Source: Alphaproteobacteria bacterium GM202ARS2 (GTDB lineage Bacteria; Pseudomonadota; Alphaproteobacteria; GM7ARS4). From it: a stretch of 64,000 bases of DNA. Where the stretch lies: positions 1,756 to 65,755 of the forward strand of contig JACONH010000006.1 in NCBI GenBank assembly GCA_014323835.1. The letters are read 5' to 3'. Below are positions 53,609-61,988 of the stretch, in pieces. How positions within the stretch are numbered: the first letter of the stretch is position 1; every line of letters starts with the position of its first letter. The notes beneath the pieces are model-generated. The model was not told the DNA's origin, did not search any database, and worked only from the letters and a program-made list of their open reading frames with translations. The position numbers and the translations under genes were made by a program.

Positions 53609-54843
53609 CAGCCCCGTTGACTCCCCCGACTATCCCGAAGACGCGCCAAGAGGCGCGCCTTGCCGCGCAAACCATCAAAAAGCGGGCCGAAAAACAATGG
53701 GCAGAGCACAGCCCCTCAATCAAAAAGAACATCAAACAAGGACGCCAATTCATCATCAAAAACCAGCAAACATGGCAGTCGCCGCCCTTCATCGTCGGCG
53801 CCATCGCCACTCTTTCTGTTCTCTGGATCCTTTCTGGAAGCAAAGAACCGCTAACAAAGCTGTCAACAGAAGTCATTATTCCCTCGGTCACCACCGAATT
53901 ATCGCGCGCCCTGCCCCATAGACCCAAAATCATCCTACGAGGACAAACCGAAGCCTCACGGCGAGTCAACATACGCGCCCGCACCAACGGCAACGTCTCG
54001 CAAGTGCTCCACGAGAAAGGACAACCCATCTTCGAAGACGACACCATCCTCACCATCGATATCGAAGACCTAGAAGAAAAAAAACAAGAAGCCGAAGCAC
54101 GCCTGCAAGAAGCCGACATACAATACCAAGCGTCAGAAAGACTAATATCGAGAGGGCACCGCTCACAAGTCAATGACGCCCAAATCAAAACACGCTATCG
54201 AGCCGCTCTGGCAGCCCTTTCTACCATTGATAACGAAATACGACACAAAACCCTCAGCGCGCCCTTCGATGGAGTCTTGGCGACACGCACCGCAGAAATC
54301 GGCAGCTACCTCAAACAAGGCGACGACGTCGCCATGATCGTGGACCTCCATCCCTTGCTCATCACGGCAGAGGTCAGCGAAAACGACCGACAAAATCTAC
54401 ACCTAGACACCCCGGTTACCGCCATCCTCAGCGATGATACCCAACTCGAAGGCGCCATCACGTATATTGCCCCTTCCGCAAACCCCAACACCCGCACATT
54501 CCGCATCGAAGCCGACGCCGATAACCCCGAACAGACTCTGCCCGAAGGGCTCTCGGCAGAAATACACATCCTCAAAGACGAGACCCTCGCTCACCTCATT
54601 AAGCCCTCGACCCTGAACATCGACGATAAAGGAATCATCGGCATCAAAGCCGTCAACGACAAAAACCAAATCGTCTTCTACCCCATCACCATTATCGACG
54701 AAAGCCCAGAAGGCTTATGGGTGACAGGCCCACCAAGCACAATCACGGTCGTCACAGTAGGACAGGATTTTGTTATTCCTGGTCAAACAGTGCGTGCTTT
54801 TCCTGCTGAGCGCGCCTCGCCGCTTGCCGAGAACAGCCCATGA
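53605..54843 (+). CDS. RND efflux periplasmic adaptor (membrane fusion protein) 2
   Basis: 412 residues. About 60 Lys/Gln-rich cytoplasmic residues precede the TM helix (about 61–79, FIVGAIATLSVLWIL); this long leader is also seen in adaptor 1. The following domains are a lipoyl half (RTNGNVSQVLHEKGQPIFEDDTILTI), a short helical hairpin (EEKKQEAEARLQEADIQYQ), a second lipoyl half (LSAPFDGVLATRTAEIGSYLKQGDDV), and beta-barrel strands with ITYIAPSANPNTRTFRIEAD. The C-terminal domain is membrane-proximal. It overlaps the ATPase upstream and its pump downstream. Confidence 0.88.
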   Translation: MTAPLTPPTIPKTRQEARLAAQTIKKRAEKQWAEHSPSIKKNIKQGRQFIIKNQQTWQSPPFIVGAIATLSVLWILSGSKEPLTKLSTEVIIPSVTTELSRALPHRPKIILRGQTEASRRVNIRARTNGNVSQVLHEKGQPIFEDDTILTIDIEDLEEKKQEAEARLQEADIQYQASERLISRGHRSQVNDAQIKTRYRAALAALSTIDNEIRHKTLSAPFDGVLATRTAEIGSYLKQGDDVAMIVDLHPLLITAEVSENDRQNLHLDTPVTAILSDDTQLEGAITYIAPSANPNTRTFRIEADADNPEQTLPEGLSAEIHILKDETLAHLIKPSTLNIDDKGIIGIKAVNDKNQIVFYPITIIDESPEGLWVTGPPSTITVVTVGQDFVIPGQTVRAFPAERASPLAENSP

Positions 54844-57800
54844 CGTCTTCTTTGGTCGAGCGTTGTATTACTTCTGCCCGTGCGGTCATAACCACGCTGA
54901 TTTTTCTTATCATCTCAGGTATCGTCGCCTTTAACACGATTCCCAGAGAAGCCGAACCCGACGTCACGGTGCCGACTGTGTATGTCTCCCTCTTTCACTT
55001 CGGTATCTCGCCAGAAGACGCAGAAAGACTGCTGGTGCGACCGATGGAGCAAGAACTCAACAGCGTCGATGGTTTGAAAGAAATGCGCGCCACCGCCTTC
55101 GAAAATGGCGGCAACGTCATCCTCGAATTCAATCCCGAAGTTGATATCGAAGATGCCCTCGCCGACGTAAGAGCAAAAGTCGATATCGCAAAAAGTGAGC
55201 TGCCAGAAGACGCCGAAGAACCCACCGTCAAAGAAGTTAACCTCAGCTTGTTCCCTATCCTCGTCATTACCCTCTCAGGGGCCCTCACCGAGCGGAGCCT
55301 GCTGGCGATAGCCACCGACCTGCAACAAAAGCTGCGTGCCTTGCCACGAGTCCTCAAAGCCGAAATCACCGGCAAAAGAAAACGACAAGTCGATATCATC
55401 GTCGACCCCCTCAAAATACAAAGCTATGGGCTGACCTCACGAGATGTCATCGCAACCCTTAGCCGCTCCAACGCCCTTGTCGCCAGCGGCACCCTCGAAG
55501 CCGATAAAGGGTCCTTCGCCGTCAAAGTCCCAGGGCTCATCGAAACAGCAACAGAATTTCTCAACATACCCGTCAAAACCGATACCAACGCAACCATCAC
55601 CATAGGCGATATCGCCGAAGTCCGACAAGGATTCGAAGATGCACAATCCTACGCCAGAATCAACGGAAAAAGAGCCCTCGCCATCGAAATATCAAAGAGA
55701 ACAGGCGAAAATATTATCCAAACCATCGACGACGTCAAAAAACTCGTCGAAAAAGAACAAAAAGCATGGCCAGAAAACATCCATGTCATTTACACACAAA
55801 ACAAAGCAACACGCATCCAAGACATGCTCAGCGAGCTCATCAACAGCGTCATCCTCGCGGTTTTGCTCGTCATCATGATCATCATGCTCACCCTCGGCAC
55901 AAGAGCATCCATGCTCGTCTGTGTCTCCATACCAGGCGCGTTCTTCACCGGGCTCTTCGTCCTATCCCTCCTCGATGTCACCTTAAACATAATCGTTCTG
56001 TTTTCCCTCATCCTGACCGTGGGGATGCTCGTCGATGGAGTCATCGTCGTAACAGAACATGCCGACAGAATGATGAACCTGGGCCACTCGAAGAAAGAAG
56101 CCTACGCCGAAGCCTCCAAACGCATGGCAACACCGGTTATTGTGTCCACGCTCACGACCCTGACGGCTTTTGCCCCTCTTCTTTTCTGGCCCGGCACCGT
56201 CGGTGAATTTATGGTTTTTCTCCCCCTGACTCTCATTATCGTTTTAACGGCTTCTCTCGTTATGGCGTTACTGTTTGTGCCGACCATCGGCGCTTATATC
56301 GGCAAGCCCGGTGCCCTGAGTCCACAAGCCCTCCAGACCCTAGAAGCCGGCGAAAAAGGAAACTTCAATAATCTGTCACCAACGGCAAATGCCTATCTCA
56401 AAATCATGCGCTTCTGTCTCAAGCAACCGCACCATATTGTTTTTGCCACAATCGGCGCCTTGTTCGTCACATTTTTCATTTATGCTACTTTCGGTCGGGG
56501 AGTCGAATTTTTCCCCGATGTCGAGCCTGACTCTGCCGTCATTCAAGTCCACGCCCGAGGAAATCTGTCCATCACCGAAAAAGACCAAATCATGCGTAGC
56601 GTCGAAAACAGAATACGGGACGTAGAAGGAATTAAAACGTTCTATACACGCACAGGTAAAGGCGGCGACGGCGGTAGCGACAAAGCTGAAGATATTATCG
56701 GCTCTATCTTCGTTGACTTCGAAAACTGGCAGTATCGACCAAAAGCATACGTCATTCTCAATGAAGCCAAAGAACGCCTAAAAGACATGCACGGAATCGT
56801 TGTCGAAATCACCTCACCAAAAGCAGGCCCCCCTGTCGGCAAAGACATCCAAATTCGACTCAACTCTATCAATCCGCAAGCTCTTGCCGTGGTCGCCCAT
56901 CAGGTCATCCAAATTTTCAAAAGCACACCTGATCTTATCAATATAGATGAAGGGCTTGCCATCCCAGGAATCGAATGGACCATCAACGTCAATAGGAGCG
57001 AAGCAGAACGATTCGGCGCCGATGTCGCATCCATCGGACAAGTCGTGCAACTGGTCACCAGAGGGCTTGAAATTACCGATTACCGCCCTGACGACAGCTT
57101 CGATGAAATTGAGATGCGCATCCGCTATCCCGAAGCCTACCGTAACACCAGAGAGCTTGATCGCTTATTTATAACGACGCCGCGGGGTGCCATCCCACTG
57201 AGCCATTTAGCAGAACGCACCGCAGAAAAAAAAGTCGGCACACTACGGCGCGCCAACACTATCCGCTCTATCACGATTAAAGCCGACGTGCGAGAAGGGC
57301 TCCTCGCCGACGACAAAGTCAAAAACATTAAACAAAAAGTGCAATCGCTCACCATTCCCGATAACGTCAACATCCAATTCAAGGGCGAAGACGAAGAACA
57401 AGCCAAAGCCGCCGCCTTCCTCAGCAAAGCCTTTTCCGCAGCACTGTTTTCTATCATGATTATTCTGATCGCACAGTTCAACTCGTTCTTCAGCACCTTC
57501 CTGATTTTGACCACCATCATTATGTCAACCATTGGCGTGCTACTCGGCTTACTTGCCCTCGACTTAGCCTTCAGTATCGTTATGAGCGGAATCGGAGTCA
57601 TTGCTCTCGCAGGCATTGTCGTCAATAACAACATTATTCTCATCGATACATGGCGACGAATCCGAGAAACATGTAAAGACCCACAAGAAGCCATCCTCCG
57701 CACAGGTATTCAAAGGTTACGCCCGGTTATCCTAACAACAGTTACAACCATTTTTGGCTTGCTCCCCGTCATGTTCGGCATCAATATCGACTTCATTAAT

Positions 57801-58052
57801 CGTGATGTCTCGCAAGGCGCGCCTTCATCACAGTTCTGGCAACAGCTGTCCACAGGAATCGTGTTTGGTCTGGCTTTTTCAACCATCCTGACTCTTGTTG
57901 TCACGCCTAGTGCCTTGATGCTGTTCTCTCGCTGGCAGGACATGACCAAAAAACAGCGTTACCGGCTCGTGGTACACGGGCCCTATAACTTCCTCACCGC
58001 AAGTATCCGCCGCCTGAACGCCAGCAGACTAAAAGGAAGCCAAAAAATATAA
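54840..58052 (+). CDS. RND efflux pump, AcrB/HAE1-type inner-membrane subunit 2
   Basis: 1070 residues of the ACR_tran family. It starts with TM1 (LIFLIISGIVAFNTIPREAEPDVTVP), then VSLFHFGISPEDAERLLVRPMEQEL, the first porter. The TM4-like relay is LNIIVLFSLILTVGMLVDGVIVVTEHADRM. The second half has PDVEPDSAVIQVHARGNLS, and the final helix block contains FSIVMSGIGVIALAGIVVNNNIILIDTW. It differs markedly from pump 1 and the two pairs are not recent duplicates. The adaptor is coupled upstream. The 3' end overlaps the convergent pssA by 70 bases. Confidence 0.93.
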   Translation: MTSSLVERCITSARAVITTLIFLIISGIVAFNTIPREAEPDVTVPTVYVSLFHFGISPEDAERLLVRPMEQELNSVDGLKEMRATAFENGGNVILEFNPEVDIEDALADVRAKVDIAKSELPEDAEEPTVKEVNLSLFPILVITLSGALTERSLLAIATDLQQKLRALPRVLKAEITGKRKRQVDIIVDPLKIQSYGLTSRDVIATLSRSNALVASGTLEADKGSFAVKVPGLIETATEFLNIPVKTDTNATITIGDIAEVRQGFEDAQSYARINGKRALAIEISKRTGENIIQTIDDVKKLVEKEQKAWPENIHVIYTQNKATRIQDMLSELINSVILAVLLVIMIIMLTLGTRASMLVCVSIPGAFFTGLFVLSLLDVTLNIIVLFSLILTVGMLVDGVIVVTEHADRMMNLGHSKKEAYAEASKRMATPVIVSTLTTLTAFAPLLFWPGTVGEFMVFLPLTLIIVLTASLVMALLFVPTIGAYIGKPGALSPQALQTLEAGEKGNFNNLSPTANAYLKIMRFCLKQPHHIVFATIGALFVTFFIYATFGRGVEFFPDVEPDSAVIQVHARGNLSITEKDQIMRSVENRIRDVEGIKTFYTRTGKGGDGGSDKAEDIIGSIFVDFENWQYRPKAYVILNEAKERLKDMHGIVVEITSPKAGPPVGKDIQIRLNSINPQALAVVAHQVIQIFKSTPDLINIDEGLAIPGIEWTINVNRSEAERFGADVASIGQVVQLVTRGLEITDYRPDDSFDEIEMRIRYPEAYRNTRELDRLFITTPRGAIPLSHLAERTAEKKVGTLRRANTIRSITIKADVREGLLADDKVKNIKQKVQSLTIPDNVNIQFKGEDEEQAKAAAFLSKAFSAALFSIMIILIAQFNSFFSTFLILTTIIMSTIGVLLGLLALDLAFSIVMSGIGVIALAGIVVNNNIILIDTWRRIRETCKDPQEAILRTGIQRLRPVILTTVTTIFGLLPVMFGINIDFINRDVSQGAPSSQFWQQLSTGIVFGLAFSTILTLVVTPSALMLFSRWQDMTKKQRYRLVVHGPYNFLTASIRRLNASRLKGSQKI

Positions 58053-58702
58053 GAGCCCAGCACAATCATCACAGCCAGCCAAAACCACGGCGTTGCCAAA
58101 AGCACAATCATGCCCACCAATAAAAACAAAACAATAAATAACGGCATACCCTTAATCGACGGAAAAGGTAACGGCGTTACCATAAACAACGTACACGCCA
58201 GCAAAACACTTATGCAAATGTAGGGTGAAATCACGGTGTCATAATGAAAAGAGACCATCATCGGCAACAAACAAAAGAGGGCTGCCAGCGGCGCAGGCAG
58301 ACCCTTAAAATAATGCCCTTTCGGTAACAAAGAAAAAACCTGATCACTCGTATCGGATGTCACGTTAAAATTGACCAGTCGTAATGTCACACCTGAGACG
58401 TAGATCATGACCCACAACCAACCTAAGTTGACATCAGCCAGAGCCCACAGGAAGATAATCAGTGCGGGTGCCACACCGAAGCTGATGACATCGGCAAAAG
58501 AGTCCAACTCCAGCCCGAACGCGTTATCGAGTCCCAACAACCGCGCAATTTTGCCGTCGAAAAAATCGAGCAGAGCCGCAATCAACAGCAAAATAACGGC
58601 GGTCTGCCAATGGCTTTCGACGGCGTATAAAATCGCCGCCATACCGCACCATAATCCGGTCATTGTTACCATGTTTGGTATCATCCGCACGACAAAGCGC
58701 AT
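57983..58702 (-). CDS. pssA: CDP-diacylglycerol–serine O-phosphatidyltransferase
   Basis: 239 residues from the ATG at 58702 with GAGGG five bases before it; a GTG at 58714 also lies in frame. PssA makes phosphatidylserine. The CDP-alcohol phosphatidyltransferase signature D-G-x2-A-R-x8-G-x3-D-x3-D is complete (DGKIARLLG, then GLELDSFAD) near residue 46. About seven TM helices follow. RLVNFN and LPAPLAALFCLLP support the type II PssA subfamily rather than phosphatidylinositol or phosphocholine enzymes. It follows psd, the usual alphaproteobacterial pair for phosphatidylethanolamine. Confidence 0.9.
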   Translation of the reverse strand: MRFVVRMIPNMVTMTGLWCGMAAILYAVESHWQTAVILLLIAALLDFFDGKIARLLGLDNAFGLELDSFADVISFGVAPALIIFLWALADVNLGWLWVMIYVSGVTLRLVNFNVTSDTSDQVFSLLPKGHYFKGLPAPLAALFCLLPMMVSFHYDTVISPYICISVLLACTLFMVTPLPFPSIKGMPLFIVLFLLVGMIVLLATPWFWLAVMIVLGSYIFWLPFSLLAFRRRILAVRKL

Positions 58703-58710
58703 CGTTACCC

Positions 58711-59505
58711 TCACGTTTTAGGTTGAGCCGAAGGGGCGGCACTTTTTGCTTTCAGGGGCAAAGACGCAAGAATAGTTTCGCCTGCCACCGCACGCTGTCC
58801 TTCTCTGACGTGCACTTTTGCCTGCACAGGCATATAGATATCGACGCGAGAGCCAAAACGAATCAAGCCAAAACGTTGGCCACAATCAACATCATCATCA
58901 ACATCGACATCGCAACGAATACGCCGCGCAAGGAGACCCGCGACCTGCACGACAACACAAAACACCCCATCGCTACGGCAAATATCAAGAACAACACGCT
59001 CATTCTGAACAGAAGCACGCTCCAACATCGCATTCAAAAATGTACCAGGAACATGAGTCTTGCTCTTAACAATACCACGAAAGGGCATTCGATTGACGTG
59101 AACGTCAAAAACATTCATAAAAACGCTGATACGATTCATCTCTTGTTCGCCACAGGACGACTCGGACGGCGGCGGGCAACGCAACACCGATACAATCAAG
59201 CCATCCGCACTGCTGACAATCGCATCCTCCTCGTCCTGCTGCGAAGGGGCAACACGCTCAGGATCACGAAAAAAATAAAAACACCAAGCCGTCAATAAAA
59301 TGCCTAAAAAGCCTAAAGATTCCGAAAAAAGTGAAAGAAAAAAAGAAACGCCCGCAAAAGACAAAACAAAAACCCAGCCATCAGGATGAACCGGCACCAT
59401 AATGCTACGGAAAAGCGCACTGATAGACTCAAAAAGGCCCTTGCGCTGTAACTCGTCTATCAACGATGTCTTTTCTTTGTTTTGGTTATTCTGTTCACTC
59501 GCCAT
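58711..59505 (-). CDS. psd: Phosphatidylserine decarboxylase proenzyme
   Basis: 264 residues from the ATG at 59505 (GGAGG 12 bases upstream); the longer frame to 59553 is less likely. Psd converts phosphatidylserine to phosphatidylethanolamine and is a pyruvoyl enzyme. The self-cleavage site is the Gly-Ser in LIRFGSRVDIYMP near the C-terminus, typical of the short (Psd-A) subfamily. A TM pair at about 32–72 anchors it. RISVFMNVFDVHVNRMPF is the conserved active-site block. It is directly upstream of pssA, nine bases apart. Confidence 0.95.
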   Translation of the reverse strand: MASEQNNQNKEKTSLIDELQRKGLFESISALFRSIMVPVHPDGWVFVLSFAGVSFFLSLFSESLGFLGILLTAWCFYFFRDPERVAPSQQDEEDAIVSSADGLIVSVLRCPPPSESSCGEQEMNRISVFMNVFDVHVNRMPFRGIVKSKTHVPGTFLNAMLERASVQNERVVLDICRSDGVFCVVVQVAGLLARRIRCDVDVDDDVDCGQRFGLIRFGSRVDIYMPVQAKVHVREGQRAVAGETILASLPLKAKSAAPSAQPKT

Positions 59506-59656
59506 GCCGATGTAACGCCTCCGCTGCGAAAAAATAAAACTGCCGTATTCCAAAAGAACGCATGATAATCTATACTCTCCTACCTATAGAATCAAGTGTC
59601 CGCTTGGTGAAACCCCCGCCTAAAATGCACCCCATAATTCACCCCCCTAATTGACT

Positions 59657-60862
59657 ATGACACCAAAAATTTCTGTCACCAAGCCGATTGTCGTTCTTAA
59701 TGGCGATGAGATGGCTCGAGTCGTCTGGTCTCTCATCGAAGAGCAGCTCATCCTTCCTTTTCTTGATGTGCCGATTGTGTCCTATGACCTCAGTATTCAG
59801 CAACGTGACTCCAGCAATGACAGCGTAACGCACGAAGCAGCCCGTGCTATTGCTCAACATAACGTGGGCATCAAGTGTGCGACAATTACCGCCAATATGG
59901 ACAGAAAGCAGGAGTTCGGTTTGAAGAGCCTTCATCCTTCTCCCAACGGCACAATCCGTAATGCTTTGAATGGCACTGTCTTTCGAGAGCCCATTGTCTG
60001 TCCGGGCATTACCGGGCCCATACCTGCCTGGAAAAAGCCTATCGTCATTGCCAGGCATGCCTACGCCGACCAATACAGGGCGCAAGAAATACGCGTAGAA
60101 AAAGCCGCTCGCTCACAGCTCACGATAACCGAGCAAGCCAACACGCACACACAAACGTTGCATGACCACCCAGGGCCAGGGGTCGCGATGGCGATGTATA
60201 ACGACGACGCCAGCATCATGAATTTTGCCCGTACGTGTTTTTGTTACGCCTTAGAGCGCAAGCTCGATGTCTATTTTGCGACAAAAGACACCATTATGAA
60301 GACCTACGATGGACAGTTCCGCACTCTTTTTCAGCACGTCTACGACAACGAGTTCGTTCTTCCTTTTAGCGATGCGGGTCTCAACTATCACTATCGTTTG
60401 ATTGACGACATGGTCGCCATGGCTGTGCGCAGTAGCGGCGGCTTTCTCTGGGCATGTAAAAACTATGATGGTGACGTTATGTCCGACCTTGTCGCACAAG
60501 GGTTTGGCTCCCTCGGCATGATGACGTCGGTGTTGCTCACGGCAGACGGCAAAACCATGGAAAGTGAAGCCGCCCACGGCACGGTTACTCGCCATTTTCG
60601 CATGCACCAGAAAGGCATGGAGACATCGACCAATCCCATTGCGTCAATTTTTGCTTGGAGCAGGGGCCTTGCCTTTCGAGCAAAACTCGATGAAAACACG
60701 CCCCTTCAACAGTTCTGCCAACGTCTCGAAACCACATGCCTCGAGCTCCTCGAGGAAGGCATCATGACAAAAGACTTAGCTCTCCTCAAAGGGCCCTCAC
60801 AACGGTGGCTGACAACACGAGAATTCATCGACGCCATTGCGACTCGCCTCGCACATGCCTAA
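59657..60862 (+). CDS. icd: NADP-dependent isocitrate dehydrogenase (eukaryote-like type)
   Basis: 401 residues from the ATG at 59657; a TTG six bases earlier is in frame. It oxidises isocitrate to 2-oxoglutarate in the citric acid cycle. KPIVVLNGDEMARVVW, CATITANMDRKQEFGLK, SPNGTIRNALNGTVFREPI (isocitrate-binding Ser and Asn), RHAYADQYRA and LIDDMVAMAVRSSGGFLWACKNYDGDV (metal Asp) are all in place. AAHGTVTRHFRMHQKGMETSTNPIASIFAW provides the NADP site. This homodimeric class is the one found in alphaproteobacteria and mitochondria. Its stop overlaps the convergent barrel gene's stop. Confidence 0.97.
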   Translation: MTPKISVTKPIVVLNGDEMARVVWSLIEEQLILPFLDVPIVSYDLSIQQRDSSNDSVTHEAARAIAQHNVGIKCATITANMDRKQEFGLKSLHPSPNGTIRNALNGTVFREPIVCPGITGPIPAWKKPIVIARHAYADQYRAQEIRVEKAARSQLTITEQANTHTQTLHDHPGPGVAMAMYNDDASIMNFARTCFCYALERKLDVYFATKDTIMKTYDGQFRTLFQHVYDNEFVLPFSDAGLNYHYRLIDDMVAMAVRSSGGFLWACKNYDGDVMSDLVAQGFGSLGMMTSVLLTADGKTMESEAAHGTVTRHFRMHQKGMETSTNPIASIFAWSRGLAFRAKLDENTPLQQFCQRLETTCLELLEEGIMTKDLALLKGPSQRWLTTREFIDAIATRLAHA

Positions 60863-61530
60863 AAGCGATAGCCGATACCAAAGTGCGTGCGATTATCCGA
60901 CCATTTGAAGCGGTAGCCGCTCATAGCTGCTATCGCACCTGTGCTCTGCCTATAGAGAACACGGCGGTAATCAAGACGAATGAACCACCGACCCATGCCA
61001 TAGTCGACACCACCGCCAAAGCGGATGCCGTTCTCCCAAGAGGATAATGTCACGCTATCAGCGTCATCGGTAAACGTGCTGTCAAAGCGGGTGCGTTGCC
61101 ATCCGCCCCGCAAAAAGACGAGCCACGCTTCGTCTTTATAACCAAAAAGCACGTCACTGCCATACTGCAGATGAACATCCATGTCGACTGTTACGTCTCC
61201 TTCTTGGGCTTGCACTTCGGCGTCATAGACGCCGATATCGCTCTCTAAGGCAAAATAGAGATAATAAAATCCTCTTGGCAGTAGGACTCGATAGCCGAGA
61301 AATCCGCCGCCAGACACACCTGTTGGCGTCTCGTCAAAGTCCTGTCCGCCGGCATAGCTATCCACTTGAGGAAAAGCAAATCCGCCATAACCGCCCACAT
61401 AAAAACCCTGCGGATACGTTTTGTCTGCCTCTGAGAGCCTGAAGCGTTCTGTTGCCGATACATCGGAAGCCATAAGCCCTACAATGACGAGCCCCACCCC
61501 GCTCAGATACACACTCAGTTTCTTTATCAT
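60859..61530 (-). CDS. Small outer-membrane beta-barrel protein
   Basis: 223 residues with a signal peptide (LSVYLSGVGLVIVGLMASDVSATE). Alternating strands begin GFYVGGYGGFAF and end in THFGIGYRF, the C-terminal Phe barrel signature. The pattern resembles the Omp25/Opa-like family of alphaproteobacteria, with about eight strands. No ligand-binding feature is evident. It is 22 bases downstream of mce on the same strand, though probably unrelated to it. The stop overlaps the icd stop on the other strand by four bases. Confidence 0.8.
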   Translation of the reverse strand: MIKKLSVYLSGVGLVIVGLMASDVSATERFRLSEADKTYPQGFYVGGYGGFAFPQVDSYAGGQDFDETPTGVSGGGFLGYRVLLPRGFYYLYFALESDIGVYDAEVQAQEGDVTVDMDVHLQYGSDVLFGYKDEAWLVFLRGGWQRTRFDSTFTDDADSVTLSSWENGIRFGGGVDYGMGRWFIRLDYRRVLYRQSTGAIAAMSGYRFKWSDNRTHFGIGYRF

Positions 61531-61552
61531 CGCAACCCTCCAGTCGGTTTTG

Positions 61553-61966
61553 TTAATAGGTTCCCTGTTCCAGTTCCAAGAGCACGCCGCAGAAGTCTTG
61601 CGGATGCAAGAAAGCCACGTTATGCCCGTGTGCGCCTTTTTTGACGGCTTTGTCGCCGCCTAACACCCGTAAGCCTTCTTCTGTGATTGGCTGCAAGGCT
61701 TGTGTAACATCGCCGACGCTGAGGCACAGATGGTGGAGTCCGCCCTTAGGATTCTTGTCGAGAAACTTTTGAATAGGCGAGTCCTTGCCTAAGGGCGACA
61801 TCAGTTCTATCTTTGTATTTGCCAGTTCAATGAAGACGACTCGCACCCCATGTTCGGGGTAATCTTGTGCTTCTGAGACTTTTGCCCCCAAAGCATCCCG
61901 GTATCGTTCTCGTGCTACCTGCAAATCGGGCACAACGATGGCTACGTGGTTTAAGCGTTCAATCAT
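61553..61966 (-). CDS. mce: Methylmalonyl-CoA epimerase
   Basis: 137 residues from the ATG at 61966, preceded by AAGGAT; the longer frame runs into the RNase J end. The glyoxalase-fold enzyme interconverts the (R) and (S) forms of methylmalonyl-CoA for propionate metabolism, a pathway that uses cobalamin at its next step. The metal ligands appear in LNHVAIVVPDL (His), GLHHLCLSV (His) and LLELEQ (Glu). LANTKIELMSPLGKDSPIQKFL is a typical internal block. It follows the RNase J gene by 22 bases, an order common in alphaproteobacteria. Confidence 0.93.
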   Translation of the reverse strand: MIERLNHVAIVVPDLQVARERYRDALGAKVSEAQDYPEHGVRVVFIELANTKIELMSPLGKDSPIQKFLDKNPKGGLHHLCLSVGDVTQALQPITEEGLRVLGGDKAVKKGAHGHNVAFLHPQDFCGVLLELEQGTY

Positions 61967-61988
61967 GGGGCTATCCTTATTCCGTTGG

